From NCBI GenBank assembly GCA_902493385.1, contig CABUPO010000002.1:248001-312000 (forward strand): 64,000 bases of DNA, read 5' to 3'. The DNA comes from an uncultured Lachnospiraceae bacterium (GTDB lineage: Bacteria > Bacillota > Clostridia > Lachnospirales > Lachnospiraceae). The notes below the pieces were generated by a model, which worked only from the letters and a program-made list of their open reading frames with translations, was not told where the DNA came from and made no database searches. Positions 36,440-44,586 of this stretch are shown one piece after another; positions within the stretch are counted from its first letter, which is position 1, and every line of letters begins with the position of its first letter. A program made the translations under genes and the position numbers.

Positions 36440-36605
36440 GTGTTGCAAATATTTATGATAGTAGAGAAGAAGGCAGATAGAACCACCATATATTTTGATT
36501 TTAACAATTAGTTCAGAAAAGGGGAAAGACGATGTTGAATTTGCACAATGTAATAGATATAATTTGGCGTATAATATGGAACAGTCCCTAAAATATAAAT
36601 GTTAG

Positions 36606-36825
36606 AGAGGCGTTTATGTAACATAAAAATGCAAAGTTTAAACCGAAGGATTTTGAACAAGTGTGGATTTGTTCTTGCGGTAGATTCAATAAACACGATA
36701 AAAGTGTATGTGTTGGCAAAGTAAAAAATACAGGCGAAAAAATTATATTATGTGGAAGTAAAAGGCTCATTTAAAGATTCAAGTGGTAATGTATTAGATA
36801 CAGATTGGATTTTGACAATTAAATG
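36606..36825 (+). pseudogene. Remnants of small zinc-ribbon and beta-rich proteins
   Basis: One frame gives KNAKFKPKDFEQVWICSCGRFN, with a CxCG half-ribbon, ending near 36774. A second frame across 36752-36825 gives VEVKGSFKDSSGNVLDTDWILTIK and a stop. Neither has a clear start, and they overlap in different frames, so this looks like decayed coding DNA. The remainder of 36299-36892 shows no other gene. Confidence 0.35.
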
Positions 36826-36892
36826 AAGGGGAAGGAAAGTGAATAAGAACAACCAAACAGCATGTACCACACTGTTTGGCTGGATACGGAAA

Positions 36893-37222
36893 TCATTCTT
36901 TTGTATTAACCAAAGCTTCAGCAGTAGATAAAAGGACAGAAATATCTCGTTGATTGCATTTGTGTTTGACTAGATAGAGAAGCTGTTCCTGCTCTGGAGT
37001 CAGATCGCTTTCATCAGAGGTAAGTATGCTGTCTGCCGGAATGTTTAAATAGGAGAGCATACGGGCAAGTAAATCATAACTTGGAGTTTTGTTTTCGTTC
37101 TCGATTGCCTGTAGGTGGCGGGGTGTTATATCAAGTTCTTCGGAAAGCTCCATTTGTGTAAGGTTTTTGCTTTTTCGTGCAGCTTTAACAGCGGTACCAA
37201 GCTTTGTTGTAGGATTACGCAT
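36893..37222 (-). CDS. XRE-family helix-turn-helix regulator
   Basis: This 109-residue repressor-like protein has a Cro/C1 HTH at residues 8-62 (LGTAVKAARKSKNLTQMELSEELDITPRHLQAIENENKTPSYDLL) and a short helical tail. A GGAGGTGAT ribosome binding site lies just upstream on the minus strand. It is isolated in the decayed region, and its target is unknown. Confidence 0.85.
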   Translation of the reverse strand: MRNPTTKLGTAVKAARKSKNLTQMELSEELDITPRHLQAIENENKTPSYDLLARMLSYLNIPADSILTSDESDLTPEQEQLLYLVKHKCNQRDISVLLSTAEALVNTKE

Positions 37223-37468
37223 TTTTATATCACCTCCATACCATTTTATAGTTCGTGTAGAGTTCTTAAAACGCTTTTAAAATTCGATATGACGCGATAA
37301 AATTATTCGTGTTTGAAAAGAAGACAGTAGATATTAAATCTGTTAAAAATATGAAAAGTAAGTCTGGAGGATGTTAAAAATGCATCTATGCAGACTTTTC
37401 TTTTATATGCACAGTTTATAAAGAATAATATTTTAAGAATTGCTTGTATAAAACACTATGTAAAAGTT

Positions 37469-37765
37469 CTATGAAAGAAGCATTATAAAATCATATGCCC
37501 TGGTATTTTTAAACGTATTACTTTTGCCCGCGCAATCGTCAATAAAAAAGACTGGATTTGCAATGCTGTTGTTGTCTTTATTATAGTTGACGTTTTCTTT
37601 TTTGTCAGTAGGCGTTTTGACAAATACCGATTGTATAAGTCGTTTCATTTTGTCGTTGAGCTGTTCAGAGCCGTCGCAAAAAAGTAAAGGTATCCTTTCT
37701 GTAATTTTGACCGTCCACGCTTTGCGAACTGTTTTTGCAGTTATGCAGTCAAGGGGCGACACCAT
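37469..37765 (-). CDS. Hypothetical protein, doubtful
   Basis: This is a 98-residue open frame (MVSPLDCITAKTVRKAW...) with no domain I recognise and no good ribosome binding site. It has moderate complexity (KITERIPLLFCDGSEQLNDKMKR) that looks protein-like. The same DNA on the plus strand is also open for 67 codons. It could be a relic in the AT-rich stretch 37223-37914, which otherwise holds nothing I can support. Confidence 0.3.
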   Translation of the reverse strand: MVSPLDCITAKTVRKAWTVKITERIPLLFCDGSEQLNDKMKRLIQSVFVKTPTDKKENVNYNKDNNSIANPVFFIDDCAGKSNTFKNTRAYDFIMLLS

Positions 37766-37914
37766 ACAGGACAGAAAAGGGCTTTTTTAATTTTAACCAT
37801 ATACATTTACAAGAAAGTAATTTGAATAGAATTTCCTATAACGGCAAAAATTGAATAAATAAATAGAAAAAAGTGTTAGGAATCTTGCCGATGATGTGGT
37901 AAATTATATAGCAG

Positions 37915-38380
37915 ATGCGATACCTTTCAGTTACTGAAATAGCAAAAAAATGGAATGTGTCGGGTCGTAGCGTTAGAAACTACTGCGCCAAGGGACGTGT
38001 GACTGGTGCATTCCTTACCGGCAAGACCTGGAGTATCCCTGAAAATGCTGAAAAGCCGGAACGTTCTAACAAATCACTTTCGTTGCATTGACATGATCAT
38101 AGATAACGCAAAAGCGGCACTTACTGAGAAGTTTATCAAGGAGCTTCATCTGATTCTAAAAAACGGCGCCAGTGATTCTAGAAATGATTGGTTCGCTGTT
38201 GGCGATTATAAGAAATTTCCGAATGAGGTTGGCGGTATGGATACTGCCCTTCCGGAAGAAGCTGCCGATAGAATGAAAGCCTTGTTGACAGAGTATGAAA
38301 AGGGTTATTTGACAGACACTTGCCTGACCTCACAGGATAAATATAAAGCGTATTTGGACTATTTCAGGATTGGATATTGA
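37915..38380 (+). pseudogene. Second Fic gene with HTH N-terminus, gutted by two deletions
   Basis: A 58-codon frame (37915-38091; MRYLSVTEIAKKWNVSGRSVRNYCAKG) encodes an excisionase-like HTH. The next frame continues NHFRCIDMIIDNAKAALTEK, FIKELHLILKNG, DWFAVGDYKKFPNEVGG and ends KGYLTDTCLTSQDKYKAYLDYFRIGY. These are separate pieces of one HTH-Fic protein as I know the family. The segment with the inhibitory helix is missing at the first junction (about 38060-38080), and the HPFxDGNGR core is missing at the second (after LLTEYE, about 38315). The protein must be inactive as a Fic enzyme. Confidence 0.7.
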
Positions 38381-38397
38381 GACAGTAGATTTCTAAA

Positions 38398-38526
38398 GTG
38401 TCAATCAATAAGCAGGACAGGAGACAACGCATTGTTGATGCAATATCTATTCCGAAACCTGATAAGCAATCCAAAGGCATAGTCGAGATGGCGGCTATGT
38501 TACAGGTCGAAAATGGAGGATTTTGA
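38398..38526 (+). CDS. Small ORF upstream of rtcB, uncertain
   Basis: A frame from GTG at 38398 gives 42 residues (SINKQDRRQRIVDAISIPKPDKQSKGIVEMAAMLQ), ending 2 bases before the rtcB ATG. It looks protein-like and would be coupled to rtcB, but it may be the tail of a deleted gene. Confidence 0.3.
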   Translation: MSINKQDRRQRIVDAISIPKPDKQSKGIVEMAAMLQVENGGF

Positions 38527-38527
38527 A

Positions 38528-39736
38528 ATGAGTAACTTAAAGATTTTTACTGATAATATAGAGACAGAAGCGCTTAATCAGATATACACGTTGGTTAAAC
38601 AACCTGCGTTTACGGATTGTAAAGTGCGTATAATGCCAGATGTCCATGCAGGAGCAGGTTGCGTTATTGGATTTACTGCTGATTTAGGAGATAAGGTTAT
38701 TCCAAACATTGTCGGAGTTGATATCGGGTGCGGGATGCTTACTGTAAATTTAGGTAAGATTGATATTGACCTTGCTAAGCTAGACGAAGTTATAAGAAAA
38801 TATGTTCCAAATGGAAGAAATGTACACGAAAATAAAAAAATGGATTTTACACTCAATATTATCAGTAAGCTTTACTGCAAAGATAGATTGAAAGATGTGG
38901 ACTGGTTGGAAAGGAGTTGCGGAACTCTTGGTGGAGGAAACCACTTTATTGAAGTTGATGCTGATGATGAGGGAAATAAATATCTGATTATTCATTCTGG
39001 CAGTAGAAACATTGGAAAACAAGTTGCCGAAATATATCAGCAGATGGCGATTGATGATATTTCTGGAAAGTCAGATTTCAAAGAAGATAGTGAAAAGTTG
39101 ATTGTCGAATATAAGAGAAGTGGTAGAGAAAAAGAAATCAGCAAAGCCATAAAAGAATTGAAACAGTCATATGAGAAGAACAGTCCAAAGATACCGAGAG
39201 AACTGTCATATCTGACTGGCGAACACAGAGAATGGTATCTGCATGATATGAAATTGTGTCAGGAATTTGCTTCAGCAAACAGAAGAGCTATGCAGGATAT
39301 TATAGCATACTATATGAATTGGCAGTTAAACAAAGAGACAGAACGATTTCAGACTATTCATAATTACATTGAGCATGATACAAATATGGTTCGCAAGGGC
39401 GCTATTTCTGCAAAAGAGGGAGAAAAGGTTCTGATACCCATAAATATGCGTGACGGTTGCATAATCGGTATTGGAAAAGGAAATGATGAATGGAATCAGT
39501 CAGCGCCACATGGGGCAGGACGTATAATGAGCAGGAGCAAGGCGAAAGAAACAGTTTCTATGGAAGAATACGAAAAATCCATGAAAGGGATTTACACAAC
39601 TTCTGTTAATCGTTCAACGATTGATGAAAGCCCTATGGCGTACAAGCCGATTGAAGAAATTGTTGCAAACATTCAAGATACGGTGGAAATCGTAAAGATT
39701 ATAAAGCCAATTTACAATTTTAAAGCAAGTGAATAA
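38528..39736 (+). CDS. rtcB: RtcB-family RNA ligase
   Basis: RtcB joins 2',3'-cyclic phosphate or 3'-phosphate RNA ends to 5'-OH ends using GTP and Mn. At 402 residues it is the shorter bacterial form. Metal and guanylylation motifs are visible: MPDVHAG, VGVDIGCGM (metal Cys), GGGNHFIEV, HSGSRNIGK and SAPHGAGRIMSR with the candidate nucleotidylated His. ATG 38528 is preferred over 38513 because GGAGGA (38515-38520) sits 7 bases upstream. It lies in accessory DNA beside an AAA ATPase, with no archease or RtcA. Confidence 0.92.
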   Translation: MSNLKIFTDNIETEALNQIYTLVKQPAFTDCKVRIMPDVHAGAGCVIGFTADLGDKVIPNIVGVDIGCGMLTVNLGKIDIDLAKLDEVIRKYVPNGRNVHENKKMDFTLNIISKLYCKDRLKDVDWLERSCGTLGGGNHFIEVDADDEGNKYLIIHSGSRNIGKQVAEIYQQMAIDDISGKSDFKEDSEKLIVEYKRSGREKEISKAIKELKQSYEKNSPKIPRELSYLTGEHREWYLHDMKLCQEFASANRRAMQDIIAYYMNWQLNKETERFQTIHNYIEHDTNMVRKGAISAKEGEKVLIPINMRDGCIIGIGKGNDEWNQSAPHGAGRIMSRSKAKETVSMEEYEKSMKGIYTTSVNRSTIDESPMAYKPIEEIVANIQDTVEIVKIIKPIYNFKASE

Positions 39737-39847
39737 CGTACCTAAGGTGTTCCGATGATTGAATGAACATAACAAGTCGAAATGGTAGCAAGGAAATAAG
39801 TCTAGTAGTTTTTGCGACGTAAATCAACGGGAATTGACGCAAAACAA

Positions 39848-39876
39848 TTGACAATAACGCTGCCATATGCAATAAT
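39848..39876 (+). promoter_or_regulatory. Probable promoter of the AAA ATPase gene
   Basis: TTGACA (39848-39853) and AATAAT (39871-39876) are 17 bases apart, upstream of CGGAGGTGA and the ATG at 39897. Confidence 0.5.
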
Positions 39877-39896
39877 ATAATCGGAGGTGATATTGC

Positions 39897-41081
39897 ATGT
39901 TTAAAGTGAATCCATATAGACCGGGTGCTGGATTGATGCCAACTTATCTTGCTGGACGTGATGAAGATATCAATAATATTGAGCAAATGTTTGATGCATT
40001 AACAATGAATATTCCTACGCAATCAGTTATTTTTAGTGGCTTGAGAGGTGTAGGAAAGACCGTTCTTATTAATAAATTACAGAAGATAGCAGAGGACAAA
40101 GATATATTTTGCAAACATATAGAAGTAGAAGAACGGAATGATTTTATTTCTCAAATCGCAACTTGTTCGCAAGCATTTTTACGAAAAGTAAGTACAAAAG
40201 AAAAATTTAAAAATCTTATACAGAAACCATTAGATGCGATAAAAGCATTAGTTGTTTCTTTTGATCCGAACGACAATACATTTTCGTTATCTTTACAAGA
40301 AAGGGAATTATATAAATCTACTAATTTAACACAAAGCCTAACTGAGGTATTCACAACAATAGGAGAAACAGCTTACAAATCAGAAACACCCATATGTTTT
40401 TTTATTGATGAAATTCAATACATGAAAGTAACAGAATTAGGTTCATTGATTGCAGCATTACATCGTACAAATCAATTAGGGTATCCAGTAATGATTGTAG
40501 GAGCTGGCTTACCTAAAATATACAAAATGTTATCAGATGAAAAATCATATTCAGAAAGACTTTTCTTATACAAAGAAATTGACTCATTGACAGAAGAACA
40601 GTCTCGAAAAGCTATCGAAGAACCTGCAAAAAAATTTGGAACGTCATATACAAATGAAGCGATAACTGAGATTATAAATGTAACCAAATGTTATCCGTTT
40701 TTTATTCAACAGTTATGTCAAATTGTGTATAAAGAAGCTAACAAAAATATAATAGAAATTGATGATATTAAAAATGTTATAGAAATGTTCTTTCATATAC
40801 TTGATACTGGATTTTTCAAGGTTAGATATGAAAGATGCTCAGATGGTGATAAAAAGTTTATATTTGCAATGGTAAAATGCGACGAGTTACCGTGCACAAT
40901 TTCAAATATAGCGAAGCAGTTAAAAAAGAAAGTAAAGACTATTTCTCCAACAAGAGCGCAATTAATAAATAAGGGTATCATATATCCGGTTAGACATTCT
41001 GAGTTAGATTTTACTGTACCGGAATTTAGCGGATTTATTCAAAGATCAGATGAATATAAGCAGTGGTGCAAAGAAAATTAA
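39897..41081 (+). CDS. AAA+ ATPase, AAA_16-type
   Basis: This 394-residue protein has N-terminal RPGAGLMPTYLAGRDEDI, Walker A FSGLRGVGKT (about residues 46-55), Walker B ICFFIDEIQ (about 170) and a sensor-like GAGLPKI, then a C-terminal winged-helix-like region (YERCSDGDKKFIFAMVK to the end). It resembles Orc/Cdc6- and STAND-like AAA_16 ATPases found in defence and mobile loci. CGGAGGTGA precedes ATG. It follows rtcB by 160 bases and has its own promoter and terminator. The role is unknown. Confidence 0.8.
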   Translation: MFKVNPYRPGAGLMPTYLAGRDEDINNIEQMFDALTMNIPTQSVIFSGLRGVGKTVLINKLQKIAEDKDIFCKHIEVEERNDFISQIATCSQAFLRKVSTKEKFKNLIQKPLDAIKALVVSFDPNDNTFSLSLQERELYKSTNLTQSLTEVFTTIGETAYKSETPICFFIDEIQYMKVTELGSLIAALHRTNQLGYPVMIVGAGLPKIYKMLSDEKSYSERLFLYKEIDSLTEEQSRKAIEEPAKKFGTSYTNEAITEIINVTKCYPFFIQQLCQIVYKEANKNIIEIDDIKNVIEMFFHILDTGFFKVRYERCSDGDKKFIFAMVKCDELPCTISNIAKQLKKKVKTISPTRAQLINKGIIYPVRHSELDFTVPEFSGFIQRSDEYKQWCKEN

Positions 41082-41094
41082 ATAAAAAGTAGTC

Positions 41095-41132
41095 AAAAAG
41101 CATTTGGAGAATAAATGTCCAAGTGCTTTTTT
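41095..41132 (+). terminator. Terminator after the AAA gene
   Basis: AAAAAGCATTTGGA pairs with TCCAAGTGCTTTTTT (one G-U pair) around GAATAAATG. Confidence 0.85.
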
Positions 41133-41148
41133 GTTGTTAGGGCAAATG

Positions 41149-41226
41149 CCCTGTTTTGCAAGCAGAGTTTCACTCAACAGAGAAATGTAGCGTAGCAAAA
41201 AAATAAACCACTTGCTATGCGAGTGG
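41149..41226. mobile_element. IS200/IS605-like end remnant, left copy
   Basis: This segment (CCCTGTT, GAGTTTC, CTCAACAGAGAAAT, ATAAACCACT, GCTATG) is closely similar to 49130-49210. It ends in a hairpin, AACCACT-TGCTATGCG-AGTGGTT. At the right copy the same sequence runs straight into a TnpA fragment, so this one is probably an IS end left behind after deletion. Confidence 0.5.
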
Positions 41227-41255
41227 TTGTGATTACAAAGATGTTGGAGAAAACT

Positions 41256-41366
41256 ATGAGCAAGACGATTGACTTTCTGCATAAGGCAGGAACCTTTTAT
41301 CACGCAAGCGTGGACGGAACCAAGGTAAGGGTACGCCCGATCAACTCCGTGATTTCTTATAGATAA
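41256..41366 (+). pseudogene. Truncated pyridoxamine 5'-phosphate oxidase-like protein
   Basis: ATG at 41256 (GGAGA upstream) opens MSKTIDFLHKAGTFYHASVDG and then RVRPINSVISYR before a stop. This is the N-terminal strand pattern of PNPOx-like flavoproteins, which normally run 130 residues or more. Only 36 residues remain, so the gene is cut off. Confidence 0.6.
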
Positions 41367-41381
41367 AAAGAACACAATGGC

Positions 41382-41409
41382 GCTCTGCTTTACAGCAGGG
41401 CATTTTTTA
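41382..41409 (+). terminator. Terminator hairpin
   Basis: GCTCTGCT (41382-41389) pairs with AGCAGGGC (41394-41401) around TTAC, followed by ATTTTTT. Confidence 0.75.
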
Positions 41410-41484
41410 ATAGTTTTGTCTCCAAATGCGGGAATTTTATGGTAAAATATTATCTGCAAAATTATCGTGAATAAAGGAGAGGTC

Positions 41485-42303
41485 ATGAGCGAGTTCGGAT
41501 TTTATGAGAAATATGTCACGTTAATGGGCAATTTAAGAGATAAACCTGATAAAGCAACACCATACAAAGTAGATTATTTAAGAAAAACAATCAAAGATGG
41601 AAAAGTGTACAAATTTATTTCATTTGACGGGAAAACAAGCCTGATAAGAAAGAAGATTGATACCCTAAAGCAAGGAAAAATATGGTTTTCTTTTTATAAA
41701 ACATTAAATGATCAAACAGAATTTCAAATAAATTATGATGCAGATAAAATTGCAATGGAAACAGGTCGAAGCGTCAGCAATGTGCATTTATTAATAAACT
41801 ATTTTACAGAAATGTATGATGTGTATTCCCTCACATATGAGTGTCAAGATTATATGTGGAGAGACTATGCATCTAACGGAAATGGACTTTGCATTGAATT
41901 TAATGTGGGGAATTATGATTATTTATATCCGGTAGAGTATTTGGACAAAGAAAGCATTGATTTTGATAAAATGATAATTTCAGGGATTAATAATGGTGAT
42001 TTTGCTTTTGCTATTATTCCTTGGGTAATTAAAAATCCATATAATATAACTTTGAATATGGATTCTACAAAAGAGAAGGAAGTAAGAATGCTTTATTGTC
42101 CATATGACTTGGGGGAGGTGAATGATGGCACAATTGAAATGAATATTAAGGAACGATTAGGCTATAGGGGAATCGAAAAGCCGTATGCAGATTTTGACTT
42201 AAGTATTTCAAATATTATTTTGGGGAATAAATGTAACAATGAGCTGATAGAAGAGCTGAAAGTATACTTAAACGCAAATGGGATAGGTTATACAAATTTG
42301 TAA
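41485..42303 (+). CDS. DUF2971-domain protein
   Basis: This 272-residue protein has the DUF2971 layout: VYKFISFDGKTSLIRKKIDTLKQGKIWFSFYKTLNDQTEF at the N-terminus, then CQDYMWRDYASNGNGLCIEFN, and a C-terminal EVRMLYCPYDLG...NIILGNKC. Family members occur in defence and mobile regions but their activity is not established. The frame opens at a GTG (41467), but AAAGGAGAG lies between that and ATG 41485, which I take as the start. Low GC relative to neighbours. Confidence 0.78.
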   Translation: MSEFGFYEKYVTLMGNLRDKPDKATPYKVDYLRKTIKDGKVYKFISFDGKTSLIRKKIDTLKQGKIWFSFYKTLNDQTEFQINYDADKIAMETGRSVSNVHLLINYFTEMYDVYSLTYECQDYMWRDYASNGNGLCIEFNVGNYDYLYPVEYLDKESIDFDKMIISGINNGDFAFAIIPWVIKNPYNITLNMDSTKEKEVRMLYCPYDLGEVNDGTIEMNIKERLGYRGIEKPYADFDLSISNIILGNKCNNELIEELKVYLNANGIGYTNL

Positions 42304-42348
42304 AATAAGAAGAAGCCAAATATTCACAGTAGTAAAATACCCCTGTTC

Positions 42349-42367
42349 TTACTACGATTTTACTACG
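42349..42367. repeat. Paired TTACTACG repeats resembling integrase arm sites
   Basis: TTACTACG occurs at 42349-42356 and 42360-42367, starts 11 bases apart, followed by TTTCATG. The spacing and composition match the left-end arm pairs at 44102 and 53458. No integrase gene or att core is adjacent. The rest of 42304-42567 shows no gene. Confidence 0.4.
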
Positions 42368-42567
42368 TTTCATGTCTGGGGCATTTAAGGGATAATGACT
42401 ATGAATGTAAAAAATAATGTTTGTTATGATTGTATATTCCGTTTTTATAAGGAGGATTGTGGTGGGATATCTTACAAAGTAGAAATTGATACTGATTTTA
42501 GGTTTTGATGCGTTGTAGTTCTGGATGATGATTTCTCCAATAAATCTCACTGTATGAATTTGCGAAT

Positions 42568-42659
42568 ACTCGCAAAAATTTTCATTAGGAGTTGTAAAAA
42601 TAATCCCGGCGGGGTATAATACTAATAAAAAATTTTGTGAAAACTCGCAAAAACTTTCA
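42568..42659 (+). promoter_or_regulatory. Promoter and flanking direct repeats of the AAA_14 gene
   Basis: TTGTAA (42592-42597) and TATAAT (42615-42620) have a 17-base spacer. ACTCGCAAAAATTTTCA at 42568-42584 recurs as ACTCGCAAAAACTTTCA at 42643-42659, 75 bases apart, bracketing the promoter. Confidence 0.6.
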
Positions 42660-42679
42660 GCAGAAAGAAGGATCATGAC

Positions 42680-43933
42680 ATGGAAATTAAGAGAGACATC
42701 TATTTGAATAAGCTCATAAATAAAAAGCACAATGGACTTATCAAGGTGGTAACTGGCATCCGTCGCTGCGGAAAGTCCTTCTTGTTGTTTAATCTGTTCA
42801 AGGATTATTTGCTGGCAGAAGGAGTGGATGAACAGCACATTATAGAAATTGCGTTTGACTCCTTTGAGAACAAGCGTTTTCGTGATCCGGAGGTTCTATA
42901 TCCCTATCTCAAGGAGCAGATTAAAGATGATGGAATGTACTATGTGCTGCTGGACGAGGTGCAGCTTTTGGGAGAGTTTGAATCCGTATTAAACAGCCTA
43001 ATCCGTATGAAAAATGTGGATGTATATGTGACAGGAAGCAATGCCCGCTTTTTGTCAAAGGATGTGATTACCGAATTTCGAGGTCGGGGAGATGAAGTTC
43101 ATATGCATCCTCTCAGCTTTGCTGAATTTATGTCTGTATATTCGGGGACGAAACAGGACGGCTGGAATGAATATATGCTTTACGGAGGACTGCCGCCTAT
43201 TATGAATATTTCAAGTCCAGAGGAAAAAATTAATTTCCTCAAGTCGCTGTTTGAGGAGACCTATATTTCGGATATTGTAGGCAGGCATAATGTACGCAAC
43301 CGGGCAGAATTGGAGGAACTTCTGAACATTCTCTCATCTGCTATCGGTTCGCTCACAAACCCGACAAAGTTGTCGGCTACCTTTAAAAGTGTCAAGCAGA
43401 AAACCATTAGCAACACAACCATTAAAAGGTATATCGACTATCTTTGTGATTCCTTCCTGATTGATAGTGCTGTCCGATATGACATTAAGGGTAAGAAGTA
43501 TATCGACACGCCAATCAAATATTACTTTACTGATTTGGGGCTGCGGAATGCCCGTCTCAATTTCCGCCAACTGGAAGGAACTCATGCTATGGAGAATATC
43601 ATTTTCAATGAGCTGAAGATACGTGGCTTTAATGTGGATGTGGGAGTTATCACTCTGAATAAAACCAATGAAAAAGGTCATGGAATCCGCAAACAGTTGG
43701 AAATTGATTTTGTCTGCAATAAAGGCTCTAAGCGTTACTATATCCAGTCGTCCTATGCGATTCCAGATCAGACAAAAATGGAACAGGAGCAGCGTTCACT
43801 GATGCTGACTGGCGATTTCTTTAAGAAAATTATCATCACGAAAGATGCCCCTGCGCCGTATTACAATGACGATGGAGTGCTGATTATGAGTGTTTATGAT
43901 TTCCTGCTGAATGAGAATAGTCTGGATAATTGA
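42680..43933 (+). CDS. AAA_14/DUF4143 ATP-binding protein
   Basis: This 417-residue protein combines an AAA_14 ATPase (Walker A VVTGIRRCGKSFLL near residues 24-37; Walker B YYVLLDEVQ near 90; VTGSNARFL sensor) with a C-terminal DUF4143 nuclease-like domain (NIIFNELKIRGFNVDVGV and EIDFVCNKGSKRYYIQSSY). The pairing is widespread in accessory DNA of gut Firmicutes and Bacteroidetes, with no settled function. Its promoter is bracketed by direct repeats. It ends 76 bases before the first att-like copy. Confidence 0.88.
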   Translation: MEIKRDIYLNKLINKKHNGLIKVVTGIRRCGKSFLLFNLFKDYLLAEGVDEQHIIEIAFDSFENKRFRDPEVLYPYLKEQIKDDGMYYVLLDEVQLLGEFESVLNSLIRMKNVDVYVTGSNARFLSKDVITEFRGRGDEVHMHPLSFAEFMSVYSGTKQDGWNEYMLYGGLPPIMNISSPEEKINFLKSLFEETYISDIVGRHNVRNRAELEELLNILSSAIGSLTNPTKLSATFKSVKQKTISNTTIKRYIDYLCDSFLIDSAVRYDIKGKKYIDTPIKYYFTDLGLRNARLNFRQLEGTHAMENIIFNELKIRGFNVDVGVITLNKTNEKGHGIRKQLEIDFVCNKGSKRYYIQSSYAIPDQTKMEQEQRSLMLTGDFFKKIIITKDAPAPYYNDDGVLIMSVYDFLLNENSLDN

Positions 43934-44009
43934 TTTTACGGTCGGTAAACTGTTGCAAAATGGGGCAGAATACGGCATATTTTTGCTTTACGAAAGGAGT
44001 TTAAGATAT

Positions 44010-44040
44010 ATGATAAAAGTATTATTCGTTTGCCACGGCA
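44010..44040 (+). other. att-like copy A of the LMW-PTP gene start
   Basis: This 31-bp segment starts at an ATG and ends GTTTGCCACGGCA. It encodes MIKVLFVCHG, matching the start of the intact LMW-PTP at 60178. AAAGGAG lies upstream. The frame stops soon after (KTFCF and TGA), so only the first codons are present. It marks the left boundary of element 1. Confidence 0.8.
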
Positions 44041-44101
44041 AGACTTTCTGTTTTTGAGAAAGTTCCTTATTTTATATGGGGTTTTAGAGATTAGAGGAAG
44101 A

Positions 44102-44121
44102 TTTTACAACGGTTTTACAAC
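44102..44121. repeat. Element 1 left arm-type repeats
   Basis: TTTTACAAC occurs at 44102-44110 and 44113-44121, 61 bases after att copy A. The same 9-mer is found at the right end of element 1 beside int. These are probable arm sites for the N-terminal domain of its integrase. Confidence 0.7.
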
Positions 44122-44173
44122 TTTTGGAAGACGTTCCGATATGATGAAATTTAGAGTGATAAAAAGTCAACAA

Positions 44174-44205
44174 GGGAGATAGCACGATAAGATTGTGTAT
44201 CTCCC
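44174..44205. repeat. Hairpin near the element 1 left end
   Basis: GGGAGATA (44174-44181) pairs with TATCTCCC (44198-44205), with inner GCAC/GTG pairing. Role unknown. Confidence 0.5.
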
Positions 44206-44276
44206 ATTTCTCATTTACATATCTTGATTATTTCACTCTGATTTCAAATTTCAAGATTGATTTTATCATTTGCCCT

Positions 44277-44313
44277 AACAAAAAAACTCGTACAAAACAT
44301 ACCGTTTGTACGA
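44277..44313 (-). terminator. Minus-strand terminator after the nitroreductase remnant
   Basis: CTCGTACAAA (44286-44295) pairs with TTTGTACGAG (44304-44313); on the minus strand it is followed by a run of T. It lies 64 bases beyond the end of the nitroreductase fragment. Confidence 0.75.
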
Positions 44314-44376
44314 GCTATAAAAAACACATCTGCAAGTCCATATAATGCTTATTTGCTGATTAGATTTATATTTACC

Positions 44377-44585
44377 TTAAAAGAGCAATGTTCTATTATC
44401 TCGGCATTGCTTTGGAACAGGGTGTGTATCAGTATTACGTGGATACCTTAATAAGAGTTGCATAACAGCATAGTAATCGTGACGAATGTTCCATTTTTGC
44501 AAAATCTCCTGTCCGTATGGGTCAGAAAATGCTGTCCAGCCAGCTCCAATGTAGCAAGAAGCAATACCGAGAGAATCGGCAGCTA
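44377..44585 (-). pseudogene. Nitroreductase-family C-terminal fragment
   Basis: The minus strand encodes ADSLGIASCYIGAGWTAFSD, PYGQEILQKWNIRHDYYAVMQ and DTHPVPKQCRDNRTLLF followed by stop: the C-terminal third of a nitroreductase-like flavoprotein. The N-terminal part is missing; at about 44585 the sequence switches to an unrelated plus-strand fragment. Confidence 0.7.
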
Positions 44586-44586
44586 A

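Noticed and set aside
37587..37790. Plus-strand ORF of 67 codons opposite the 98-residue hypothetical
   Set aside because: No ribosome binding site or domain; at most one of the two strands codes, and neither is well supported.
41205..41245. Resemblance of GGTTGTGATTACAAAG to the rlmD 3' end
   Set aside because: The match is short with gaps, and the sequence is better explained by the AACCACT/AGTGGTT IS-end hairpin.
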